Shown here: in pieces, positions 1 to 4,507 of the stretch
Position numbering within the stretch: position 1 is the stretch's first letter
Layout of the letters: each line of letters begins with the position of its first letter
Origin: a bacterium
Lineage (GTDB): Bacteria > Patescibacteriota > Minisyncoccia > Minisyncoccales > Minisyncoccaceae
Length of the DNA stretch: 5,060 bases
Direction: 5' to 3'
NCBI GenBank assembly: GCA_023229485.1
Contig: JALNZJ010000069.1
Span: 1-5,060, forward strand
Translations under genes and position numbers: made by a program
Notes under the pieces: model-generated
What the model was told of the DNA's origin: nothing
The model's database searches: none
What the model saw: only the letters and a program-made list of their open reading frames with translations

Positions 1-54
1 TTGCAACAAAGAGATATCTTAGAGAGTAATCAATGGCGGATATATCCGCTTTGA
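1..54 (+). CDS. Possible C-terminal end of an upstream gene (partial)
   Basis: Frame 1 is open from the first base to a TGA at 52-54, giving 17 residues that end NQWRIYPL. The other two forward frames meet stops within about 30 bases. The stop codon abuts the first base of the tRNA at 55, so a gene directly followed by the tRNA is plausible. The fragment is too short to identify, and an open frame of this length occurs by chance, so this is a weak call. Confidence 0.3.
   Translation: MQQRDILESNQWRIYPL
36..49. repeat. 14-bp perfect palindrome just upstream of the tRNA
   Basis: GCGGATATATCCGC is a perfect palindrome, extendable by a G-T wobble at 35/50. Its centre, TATATC (41-46), lies at about the right distance to serve as a -10 element for a transcript starting near the tRNA 5' end at 55. 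No convincing -35 is visible. It could be an operator-like site, part of the tRNA promoter, or chance. Confidence 0.35.
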
Positions 55-125
55 TGCGGGATCTGCTAATGGTAGGCAAAAGGACTCTGAATCCTTGAAT
101 CTTGGTTCGAATCCAAGTCCCGCAA
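55..125 (+). tRNA. tRNA-Gln (anticodon CUG)
   Basis: A full cloverleaf can be drawn. The acceptor stem is TGCGGGA (55-61) with TCCCGCA (118-124), seven perfect pairs. The D-arm is TGC/GCA (64-66/76-78) with GG at 71-72 in the loop. The anticodon stem is AAGGA/TCCTT (80-84/92-96) with loop CTCTGAA, placing CTG at 87-89. The variable loop is short (97-100), and the T-arm is CTTGG/CCAAG around TTCGAAT (106-112). The U1-A72 pair and the UC after the acceptor stem are also seen in E. coli tRNA-Gln, supporting glutamine identity. The discriminator base is A125. CCA is not encoded (CAT follows), so a CCA-adding enzyme would be needed. The 3' end is repeated downstream (see 151-389). Confidence 0.93.
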
Positions 126-128
126 CAT

Positions 129-167
129 AAAAACTAAAGCACCCCATAAAGGGGTGCTTTAGTTTTT
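129..167. terminator. Intrinsic terminator behind tRNA-Gln, 17-bp perfect stem
   Basis: The left arm AAAAACTAAAGCACCCC (129-145) and right arm GGGGTGCTTTAGTTTTT (151-167) pair perfectly around the loop ATAAA. The stem is G+C-rich at the loop end and A/T at the base, so the right arm ends in T5 on the + strand and the left arm gives T5 on the - strand. It can therefore act in both directions. It begins four bases after the tRNA. Its right arm is also the first element of the tandem units at 151 and 270. Confidence 0.85.
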
Positions 168-269
168 AGTTCGGGGCTTGAATGAGAAGGCGTAGGCACG
201 ACTGGTGCCGAGCCAGGCCTCTAAAAAATTTTAGTAAAAATTTATTTAGAGGCGAATCCAAGTAACATT
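151..269 (+). repeat. Tandem 119-bp tRNA-associated unit, copy 1
   Basis: This unit aligns with 270-388 at an offset of exactly 119 bases and with no gaps through base 263. The first 66 bases differ at two positions; the next 36 differ at about twelve. It starts with the terminator right arm GGGGTGCTTTAGTTTTT and ends with CGAATCCAAGT (253-263), a copy of the tRNA T-arm 3' side. After that it reads AACAT, as the tRNA 3' flank does once CCCGC is removed. Internal pairing includes GGCAC/GTGCC (195-199/205-209), an outer GGC/GCC (189-191/212-214) and GCCTCTAAA/TTTAGAGGC (217-225/245-253). It may be a structured RNA, a recombination scar or a spreading repeat. No protein-like signal is seen. Confidence 0.8.
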
Positions 270-389
270 GGGGTGCTTTAGTTTTTAGTTCGGGGCTTGG
301 ATGAGAAGGTGTAGGCACGACTGGTGCCGAGCCAGACCGTAAAAATTTTCCAGCAGAAAAATATTTAGAGCCGAATCCAAGTCCCGCAA
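270..389 (+). repeat. Tandem 119-bp tRNA-associated unit, copy 2, ending in an 18-bp tRNA 3'-end copy
   Basis: This is the second copy of the unit. It ends in CGAATCCAAGTCCCGCAA (372-389), identical over 18 bases to tRNA-Gln positions 108-125. Its segment CGGGGCTTGGAT (291-302) pairs with ATCCAAGTCCCG (375-386) over 12 bp with a single G-U, enclosing 72 bases. Inside, GGCAC/GTGCC (314-318/324-328) is retained, and the outer GGC/GCC pair becomes GGT/GCC, a change compatible with pairing. The CCTCTAAA/TTTAGAGG stem of copy 1 is lost. The exact tRNA 3'-end duplication resembles an attachment site for a tRNA-targeted integrative element, but no integrase is in view. Confidence 0.8.
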
Positions 390-455
390 GCTTTGGAGTT
401 AAGGCCGAAAAGTATGCAGAATTATCTTTTTGTTATATATTTAATTTAGTCAAAA

Positions 456-484
456 TTAAAAGGTAAGAATAAAAGATTTATAAT
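456..484 (+). promoter_or_regulatory. Promoter of ung, predicted to give a leaderless mRNA
   Basis: TATAAT at 479-484 matches the -10 consensus exactly. TTAAAA at 456-461, 17 bases upstream, is a weak -35 (4 of 6). The -10 ends only five bases before the ATG at 490, so transcription should start at or beside the start codon. No Shine-Dalgarno sequence precedes the ATG. The stretch 390-455 between the tandem repeats and this promoter is AT-rich and shows nothing else. Confidence 0.65.
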
Positions 485-489
485 ACAAT

Positions 490-1158
490 ATGGACGTACG
501 AATTGAGCCATCATGGAAAAAAGCACTTCAGGACGAATTCGAAAAAGAATATTTTAGGAATCTAACAGAATTTGTAAAAGATGAATACAAGGCAGGGACT
601 GTTTATCCGCCACCAAAATTCATTTTTCATGCATTTGAATTATGTCCATTTGATAAAGTTACGGTTGTTATCCTTGGACAGGATCCTTATCATGGCTTGG
701 GGCAAGCACATGGGCTTTGTTTTTCTGTTCCTGAAAATATTACCGTCCCTCCATCACTGCGAAATATTTATTTAGAAATTATAAATGATCTTGGTGGAAA
801 AATCCCTACGCATGGAAATTTAGAGCATTGGGCGGAGCAAGGAGTGTTGCTATTAAATGCAACATTGACGGTGCGAAGTGGACAGGCTGGATCTCACCAG
901 CATAAAGGATGGGAAGAATTTACCAATGCGGTTATTCGTACTATTTCTGAAAAAAAAGAAAATGTCGTTTTTATTCTTTGGGGAAGATATGCAAAGGAAA
1001 AAAAAGAGTTGATTGATGAAACTAAGCACTTAATACTTGAAGCAGCACATCCTTCGCCTTTTTCGGCATATGGCGGATTTTTTGGCTGTAAGCATTTTAG
1101 TAAAACAAACGACTATCTAAAGGTGTATGGCAAAAAACCAATTTTGTGGCTTGGATAA
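490..1158 (+). CDS. ung: Uracil-DNA glycosylase, family 1 (UNG)
   Basis: This enzyme removes uracil from DNA by cleaving the N-glycosidic bond, the first step of base-excision repair of deaminated cytosine or misincorporated dUMP. It acts in the cytoplasm on the chromosome. The 222-residue product has the normal length for the family and carries all its signatures: the water-activating loop GQDPYHG (63-69, Asp65), the uracil-stacking Phe78 in LCFSV, the uracil-specific Asn123 in LLLNATLTV, and the DNA-intercalating and catalytic loop HPSPFSA (187-193, His187). PPPKFIFHAF (40-49) fits the N-terminal pocket region. No truncation or frameshift is visible. The ATG at 490 directly follows its -10 box. 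The gene stands alone: a terminator follows at 1207, and the neighbours are unrelated to repair. Confidence 0.97.
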   Translation: MDVRIEPSWKKALQDEFEKEYFRNLTEFVKDEYKAGTVYPPPKFIFHAFELCPFDKVTVVILGQDPYHGLGQAHGLCFSVPENITVPPSLRNIYLEIINDLGGKIPTHGNLEHWAEQGVLLLNATLTVRSGQAGSHQHKGWEEFTNAVIRTISEKKENVVFILWGRYAKEKKELIDETKHLILEAAHPSPFSAYGGFFGCKHFSKTNDYLKVYGKKPILWLG

Positions 1159-1206
1159 TAAAATAATATTGATAGAATAAAAATGCTTAATTTAAATGAA
1201 TAAACG

Positions 1207-1237
1207 CAAGGGATTAAATTCCTTGTTTTTATTTTTT
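1207..1237 (+). terminator. Intrinsic terminator after ung
   Basis: CAAGGGA (1207-1213) pairs with TTCCTTG (1219-1225) over seven positions including one G-U, with loop TTAAA. It is followed by TTTTT, an A, and TTTTTT. Located about 50 bases after the ung stop, it separates ung from the hydrolase gene. Confidence 0.7.
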
Positions 1238-1241
1238 GAGA

Positions 1242-1258
1242 TATAATGAATGTATAAT
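1242..1258 (+). promoter_or_regulatory. Two overlapping -10 boxes for the hydrolase gene
   Basis: TATAAT occurs exactly at 1242-1247 and again at 1253-1258, 23 and 12 bases before the ATG at 1271. No good -35 is seen at 16-18 bases from either, although the preceding T-rich stretch (the terminator tract) could contribute. The downstream box would give a leader of only about six bases. No Shine-Dalgarno sequence is present. Confidence 0.5.
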
Positions 1259-1270
1259 TTTATTTAACTT

Positions 1271-2101
1271 ATGAAAATGAGGTTTCAAAAAAAAGAAACC
1301 ATTAATAACGGAAAAAAAGTTTTTTATTGGGAGAAAAACCTTTCGCAGAAAAAGGTGATGATTTTTTTACATGGATTTCCGGGAAGTCATGGTGGACTTA
1401 TGGATATGGCAAATGCTTTTGAGGATTATAGGCTTATAATACCTGATTTGCCAGCTTGCGGAGAATCGGAGCCATTTGACGGGAAGCATAATTTAGAAAA
1501 TTATTCGAAATGGTTAAATATTTTTTTGGATCAACTAGGTATTAAAAAAGTAATCTTAGTTGGCCATTCTTTTGGCTCAAGAATTGGGCTTTATTTCAGT
1601 AGCCACTATCAAGGCAAGGTAGATAAGTTAGTTCTCATAACTCCAGTAGTTAGAGTTGAGGGGATGATTGTGAGACTAGCTGCACTTAATTATAAGAATG
1701 CTGAATATTTGCCAAAATCCTTGCAGAAGAAGTGGCTAGCAAATCCTGTTTATCGTACAGCTGGACATATAATTGTTTTTAAAACTTCTAGTCGTAAGAG
1801 GAGACAGTATTTGATCGCAAAAGATGTAAAGGAATTTAATCGTCTTGATCCGCGTGCTACTATCGAATTATTTGAAGAGTTTTATGCGTCTGATTTGGTT
1901 GAACTTGGGAGTAGGATTAAAGTTGATTCCTTGATTATTGCGGGAGAAAGAGATGAGATTGCTCCATTGAATTCGGTAGAAAAATTGGCTGATCAATTAT
2001 CTAAAGTGGAAATGGTTGTGATGAAGGGAGAGGGCCATATCGTAGTAGCGGAAAGTCCTTTGTCGACTGCAACTATTATCAAAAAGTGGATTGGGAAATA
2101 A
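1271..2101 (+). CDS. Alpha/beta hydrolase (serine hydrolase fold)
   Basis: This 276-residue protein has the classical alpha/beta-hydrolase layout. The oxyanion-hole segment is HGFPGS (34-39), followed by the strand and turn LIIPDLPACGES (55-66). The nucleophile elbow is GHSFGS (98-103), with Ser100 as the presumed nucleophile. The acid is probably Asp228 in GERDEIAP, and the base is His256 in GEGHIVV. All three catalytic positions are present and in order. A lysine/arginine-rich cap region lies around 140-190. There is no signal peptide, so it is likely cytoplasmic. Substrate cannot be told from sequence: esterase, lipase-like, epoxide- or C-C-bond-hydrolase activities share this motif set. 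The start at 1271 lies close behind a -10 box; a second ATG at 1277 is an alternative. No terminator follows before the attenuator region, so its transcript may run to the terminator at 2239. Confidence 0.92.
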   Translation: MKMRFQKKETINNGKKVFYWEKNLSQKKVMIFLHGFPGSHGGLMDMANAFEDYRLIIPDLPACGESEPFDGKHNLENYSKWLNIFLDQLGIKKVILVGHSFGSRIGLYFSSHYQGKVDKLVLITPVVRVEGMIVRLAALNYKNAEYLPKSLQKKWLANPVYRTAGHIIVFKTSSRKRRQYLIAKDVKEFNRLDPRATIELFEEFYASDLVELGSRIKVDSLIIAGERDEIAPLNSVEKLADQLSKVEMVVMKGEGHIVVAESPLSTATIIKKWIGK

Positions 2102-2102
2102 T

Positions 2103-2131
2103 TTGACTTCGGATAATATTTCTGATAAATT
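2103..2131 (+). promoter_or_regulatory. Putative promoter of leader module 1
   Basis: TTGACT (2103-2108) matches the -35 consensus at five of six positions and begins two bases after the hydrolase stop. TAAATT (2126-2131), 17 bases downstream, is a weaker -10 (4 of 6). Transcription would start near 2138, about six bases before the leader ATG at 2144, consistent with the short leaders of neighbouring genes. Confidence 0.45.
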
Positions 2132-2143
2132 TAATTTGCGATT

Positions 2144-2215
2144 ATGAAAAATATACAAATCAAAAACATTTATATTTTGTTTTGGGCTCAACGAAGAGTC
2201 ATTTTTGATTTGTAG
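2144..2215 (+). CDS. Leader peptide 1 (23 residues, contains ILFWAQ)
   Basis: This short ORF starts MKNIQIKN, has the core ILFWAQ (residues 11-16) and ends VIFDL before TAG. A paralogous ORF follows at 2287 with a similar start and the same ILFWAQ. The matching bases ATTTTGTTTTGGGCTCAA are in the same reading frame in both copies. After CAA the two diverge: the next conserved bases, GAGTCATTTTTG, are read in different frames because the spacer is 4 bases here and 6 in copy 2. So the peptide is conserved up to Gln and the RNA beyond it. The stop lies inside the left arm of the antiterminator hairpin, as expected of a regulatory leader. A small hydrophobic toxin or membrane peptide is the alternative. 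No Shine-Dalgarno sequence is seen. Confidence 0.6.
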   Translation: MKNIQIKNIYILFWAQRRVIFDL

Positions 2216-2266
2216 GAAATCTATTACTTCTATAAAACAAAGCTGACTCTTGCGAGTCGGCTTTTT
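2185..2266 (+). promoter_or_regulatory. Attenuator 1: competing antiterminator and terminator folds
   Basis: Four segments can pair in alternatives. Segment 1, GGCTC (2185-2189, within the Trp-Ala-Gln codons), can pair weakly with segment 2, GAGTC (2196-2200). Segment 2, AAGAGTCA (2194-2201), pairs perfectly with segment 3, TGACTCTT (2244-2251), extended by an inner stem between 2205-2217 and 2228-2240 with one A-A mismatch. Segment 3 also forms the left arm of the terminator with segment 4, GAGTCGGC (2254-2261). The 2:3 and 3:4 pairings exclude each other, the architecture of leader-peptide attenuators such as trp. A ribosome halted near Trp14 should favour 2:3 and read-through. One reaching the stop at 2213 would cover segment 2 and favour termination. 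Confidence 0.6.
2239..2266 (+). terminator. Intrinsic terminator of attenuator 1
   Basis: AAAGCTGACTC (2239-2249) pairs with GAGTCGGCTTT (2254-2264) over 11 positions with one G-U, around the loop TTGC, and ends in T5 (2262-2266). It is also the first terminator downstream of the hydrolase gene. Confidence 0.85.
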
Positions 2267-2279
2267 AAATTGATATAAA
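2250..2279 (+). promoter_or_regulatory. Putative promoter of leader module 2 (leaderless)
   Basis: TATAAA at 2274-2279 places a start site at about 2286-2287, exactly at the leader ATG at 2287. TTGCGA (2250-2255), 18 bases upstream, is a weak -35 (4 of 6) lying in the loop and stem of terminator 1. A second TATAAA at 2280-2285 is too close to the ATG to be used for it. If this promoter is inactive, module 2 would depend on read-through of module 1. Confidence 0.4.
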
Positions 2280-2286
2280 TATAAAA

Positions 2287-2373
2287 ATGAAAAAAATAAT
2301 AATCAAAAAAAATTATAGCTTGTTTATTTTGTTTTGGGCTCAAACATTCGAGTCATTTTTGTTTTGTGGATAA
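2287..2373 (+). CDS. Leader peptide 2 (28 residues, contains ILFWAQ)
   Basis: This is the paralogue of the leader ORF at 2144. It starts MKKIIIKKN, carries ILFWAQ at residues 14-19 (Trp17, codon 2335-2337) and ends SFLFCG before TAA. The N-terminal half is basic and the rest hydrophobic. The conserved ILFWAQ codons overlap segment 1 of the attenuator. Although its frame after Gln differs from copy 1, its stop falls within the same left arm of the antiterminator stem, four bases later in the alignment. No Shine-Dalgarno sequence is present, and the ATG follows a -10 box by seven bases. It may sense tryptophan supply, another tRNA, or an inhibitor that stalls ribosomes; a single Trp codon makes simple tryptophan sensing uncertain. 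Confidence 0.6.
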   Translation: MKKIIIKKNYSLFILFWAQTFESFLFCG

Positions 2374-2422
2374 TGTAATATTGTCCATAAAACAAAGCTG
2401 ACTCGAAAGAGTCAGCTTTTTT
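2337..2422 (+). promoter_or_regulatory. Attenuator 2: 28-position antiterminator hairpin versus terminator
   Basis: Segment 2, TTCGAGTCA (2347-2355), pairs with segment 3, TGACTCGAA (2399-2407), over nine bases. The helix continues through one mismatch (2356/2398) and two pairs into a 16-bp stem, TTGTTTTGTGGATAAT (2359-2374) with 2380-2395, closed by the loop GTAAT. The hairpin spans 2347-2407. Segment 3 can instead pair with GAGTCAGC (2409-2416) to make the terminator. Segment 1, GGCTC (2337-2341), can pair with GAGTC (2350-2354), but only over five positions with a G-U. The gene at 2449 begins 26 bases after the terminator T-tract with no room for its own promoter, so the choice of fold should decide its expression. 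Confidence 0.65.
2394..2422 (+). terminator. Intrinsic terminator of attenuator 2
   Basis: AAAGCTGACTC (2394-2404) pairs perfectly with GAGTCAGCTTT (2409-2419) around the stable tetraloop GAAA, followed by T-rich sequence to 2422. The stem is 11 bp with T6 at 2417-2422. It stands directly in front of the coding region at 2449. Confidence 0.87.
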
Positions 2423-2433
2423 AGTTCTTTGAA

Positions 2434-2443
2434 AAGAAGGTGA
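2434..2443 (+). promoter_or_regulatory. Strong ribosome binding site deciding a TTG start
   Basis: AAGAAGGTGA differs at one base from the ideal AAGGAGGTGA complement of the 16S 3' end. With this site the in-frame TTG at 2449 has a normal spacing of five bases. The in-frame GTG at 2440 overlaps the site and cannot use it. Among the full-length genes here this is the only clear Shine-Dalgarno sequence, as expected for a gene translated as a downstream cistron. Confidence 0.6.
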
Positions 2444-2448
2444 ATAAT

Positions 2449-3426
2449 TTGTGTTATTACATACATGAAAGTAAGGACTTAGCCTCAGCGATTGAGGCAA
2501 GGCAAGAAAAACAGGAACAGATTGCAGAAAAGATTGATGAATGGGTTTTTTCAAAATGGGGAATTGCTAATTTTTCACATTTATTTGAAAGCTCATTGAA
2601 ATTGCCCCAAAGTTATACTTATGGAACTCTTTGTCGGCAAGTAGCAACTGCACGAATAGAAGAAGTAAGTTTTTCTTTAACGTGCAAATCATTAGGATTA
2701 AAACCGTTGGATTTAACTTATCATGAAGATGCCTTCAGTACTAATAATGGAGATAAAGTCCATTTAATAAAATTGCCCTTAATTACTGGGCATTCAAAAA
2801 ATGGCAGTCCCATTGTAAAGTATAAGAAGATCGTTGATTTTCCTCAAGCAGGAATGTTGTTGAATAAAATTTCAATTGATGGAAATGGAACAAATCTTCC
2901 TAAGTATCATCGTAATTTAAGAGAAGACACTTTTGGGAATGATATTCCTCTTGAAATTGATATTGGCTCAACTTTTAAAAAATATCTTCGTGATTGCACC
3001 AGTCAGCCAGAATATCTTTATGAAGATATTGATGGGATTAGGGTTAAAAAAAATGTTTCTGACGGGTACGAATTATCGCGATCAAATCCTCCTGCGGATT
3101 GGTATTATCCTTTGTATCTACTTGGATTTATGACTGGCAAGATGGTTCTGTTTGAAACTTACGAAAACCCAAAGGGCAATGTGTGTGACATAAAGAAGCA
3201 TTTTTGCTGTGCAATGGATATGATCAAAGAAGAGATTGGATTATATCCTTTGGTGGTAGAAATTCCTCCGTTGCAATTACCTATGATGTATATTAATGAA
3301 GCATTAATAGAAAAGGATAATTGGCAAACCGAATTAATTTATCCTTCGATAGGGAAAAACAGCAGAATTATTGAAGTATTTCAAAATTTTGCTGATCAAA
3401 CAATATCTTTAAGGAAAAACACATAG
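2449..3426 (+). CDS. Unrecognised 325-residue protein downstream of tandem attenuators
   Basis: I do not recognise the family. With the TTG start chosen from the Shine-Dalgarno spacing, the product begins MCYYIHESKDL and is 325 residues; starting at GTG 2440 adds three. There is no signal peptide or clear membrane segment, so it is probably soluble. A charged, likely helical stretch covers residues 10-35. Later landmarks are DGNGTNLPKYHRN near 145-155, a hydrophobic aromatic patch WYYPLYLLGFMTGKM near 218-232, a Cys/His cluster CDIKKHFCC at 246-254, and PLVVEIPPLQLPMM near 267-280. If the initiator Met is removed, Cys2 would be N-terminal, which is suggestive of but not evidence for an N-terminal nucleophile. 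The frame is intact. Its expression seems to depend on read-through of the terminator at 2394, implying induction under a translation-related signal. The 3' end lies within a perfect hairpin. Confidence 0.85.
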   Translation: MCYYIHESKDLASAIEARQEKQEQIAEKIDEWVFSKWGIANFSHLFESSLKLPQSYTYGTLCRQVATARIEEVSFSLTCKSLGLKPLDLTYHEDAFSTNNGDKVHLIKLPLITGHSKNGSPIVKYKKIVDFPQAGMLLNKISIDGNGTNLPKYHRNLREDTFGNDIPLEIDIGSTFKKYLRDCTSQPEYLYEDIDGIRVKKNVSDGYELSRSNPPADWYYPLYLLGFMTGKMVLFETYENPKGNVCDIKKHFCCAMDMIKEEIGLYPLVVEIPPLQLPMMYINEALIEKDNWQTELIYPSIGKNSRIIEVFQNFADQTISLRKNT

Positions 3427-3443
3427 TGTTTTTCCTTAAAGAT
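3405..3443. terminator. 18-bp perfect hairpin across the stop codon
   Basis: The segment 3405-3422 is the exact reverse complement of 3426-3443, with a three-base loop ATA, so the stem covers the last six codons and the TAG at 3424-3426. It is A/T-rich with GG and CC in the middle, followed by TTATTATTTT. It likely terminates or stabilises the 3' end of the transcript, and being symmetrical it could act on both strands. Confidence 0.6.
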
Positions 3444-3444
3444 T

Positions 3445-3450
3445 TATTAT
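3445..3450 (+). promoter_or_regulatory. Possible -10 box for the M28 peptidase gene
   Basis: TATTAT matches TATAAT at five of six positions and would place the start about ten bases before the ATG at 3467. No -35 is recognisable because the upstream bases belong to the hairpin at 3405-3443. A Shine-Dalgarno sequence is absent. Confidence 0.3.
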
Positions 3451-3466
3451 TTTAAAATGAAAAAAT

Positions 3467-4411
3467 ATGGAATTTAGTATGGTAAAATTTATTGAGAAGA
3501 TTATTGGTTTTGGAGAAAGGCAGGGCGAGATAGAGAAAAAAGTCGCTGATTTTATTATTGAAATTTTGAAGCAAAATGGAATCGAATATTATTTGCATAA
3601 GTTTGAAACGGAAATACCCGAGATAAAAAAATCAATTTTAATGGCTGACTCTAAGTTAATTGATTCAAAAGCAACATCGTTTGTTTCGGGAAAAATAGTG
3701 GAGAAGGGTAGTCTTGTGAGCTCATTGATCCCATCAAGATTTCTTTTGGATTATCAAAATATAAATTTTAACCCTGCTTGCGATGCTATTTCACAAAGTA
3801 ATTTTTATTTTTCGCCATCGCTTGCGATAGCAAAAAAAGATTTGGTCAGTATTATGAATGCGGATAATATTTTTGCAGAAGTTTTGGTTGAAAGAAAAAA
3901 GCATGAGTCAAAAAATATTTTAGTTGGAAATAATAAAAATCCGTATAATATTATTTTTGCTCATTATGATTCGGTTTCCATTGGAGCAACTGATAATGCT
4001 TCGGGAGTGGCAGTTGTAATGAATACTGTCCTTTCTAATAATGAGTTACTTGAAAAAAATTTATTTGTTTTTTCTGGCAACGAAGAACTGTCTTATGATA
4101 AGCCAACTTATTGGGGGCATGGTTTTCGTGCTTTTGAAGATAGCTATTTTGAATTATTGAAAAATGCTAGAGGAATATTTGTTATTGATTGTGTTGGAAA
4201 TGGAAAAACAGTTTTGACAAATAATCTTGATATTGGCCAGCTGGCATTTCCGATAAAGAATAAGACTATCTTAACTGATAAGATATTTATTATGCATTCG
4301 GATATAGAGAAGTTATTTAAAGTTTATCACTCTGAGCTGGATGATTTGTCGCAATTGGGCGAAAAAGACTTGGCAGAAGCTTATGATCTGCTTATTGGTG
4401 AATTAAAATGA
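3467..4411 (+). CDS. M28-family zinc peptidase (aminopeptidase-like)
   Basis: Peptidase family M28 enzymes are co-catalytic two-zinc exopeptidases that remove N-terminal residues. All expected metal and catalytic positions appear in order: His166 and Asp168 in AHYDSV, the bridging Asp176 in GATDNASG, the catalytic and metal pair Glu206-Glu207 in SGNEELS, Asp241 in FVIDCVGNG, and His288 in VYHSELDD. The N-terminal helix region GERQGEIEKKVADFIIEIL (16-34) resembles the usual opening of the fold. At 314 residues the length is ordinary for a single-domain member. No signal peptide or membrane anchor is seen, so it is probably cytoplasmic. Glutaminyl cyclases share the fold but bind one zinc, and the complete two-metal set argues for a peptidase. 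ATG at 3467 was chosen; the in-frame ATG at 3479 is equally possible since neither has a ribosome site. The stop is a tandem TGA TGA. Confidence 0.88.
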   Translation: MEFSMVKFIEKIIGFGERQGEIEKKVADFIIEILKQNGIEYYLHKFETEIPEIKKSILMADSKLIDSKATSFVSGKIVEKGSLVSSLIPSRFLLDYQNINFNPACDAISQSNFYFSPSLAIAKKDLVSIMNADNIFAEVLVERKKHESKNILVGNNKNPYNIIFAHYDSVSIGATDNASGVAVVMNTVLSNNELLEKNLFVFSGNEELSYDKPTYWGHGFRAFEDSYFELLKNARGIFVIDCVGNGKTVLTNNLDIGQLAFPIKNKTILTDKIFIMHSDIEKLFKVYHSELDDLSQLGEKDLAEAYDLLIGELK

Positions 4412-4476
4412 TGATTGAATAAGCAAATCGCTGGTTTTTTTGGAAGAAATAAAAGGACTGTTTTAAACGATTATTT

Positions 4477-4492
4477 TATGATAAAGTATATT
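4477..4492 (+). promoter_or_regulatory. Candidate -10 boxes upstream of the HIT gene
   Basis: TATGAT (4477-4482) and TATATT (4487-4492) each match the -10 consensus at five of six positions, 25 and 15 bases before the ATG at 4508. No convincing -35 is present at the right distance. The second would give a leader of about nine bases, like the other genes here. Confidence 0.35.
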
Positions 4493-4507
4493 AAAAGATA
4501 AGAACAT

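Noticed and set aside
182..342. Short ORFs in the tandem units (ATG at 182 and 301) sharing MRR(R/C)RHDWCRARP
   Set aside because: In the shared codons the only difference changes an amino acid (Arg to Cys), the frames then diverge, and the conserved bases are explained by hairpins. No start signals precede them.
151..389. CRISPR-like array
   Set aside because: Only two units, contiguous and 119 bases long with no unique spacers between short repeats.
2144..2373. Leader ORFs as type I toxins (small hydrophobic peptides in tandem)
   Set aside because: Kept only as an alternative. No convergent antisense RNA promoter is evident, and the competing folds plus read-through arrangement fit attenuation better.
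2440..2442. GTG at 2440 as start of the unknown gene
   Set aside because: It overlaps the Shine-Dalgarno sequence itself; TTG at 2449 has normal spacing. The difference is three residues, so the alternative is not excluded.
1997..2554. Open frames on the - strand at 1997-2191 and 2324-2554
   Set aside because: They overlap the hydrolase 3' end, the leader modules and the well-supported + strand gene, show no recognisable motifs, and cross hairpins.
4420..4440. AGC-GCT followed by a T run as terminator of the M28 gene
   Set aside because: The stem is only three base pairs, too weak to call.
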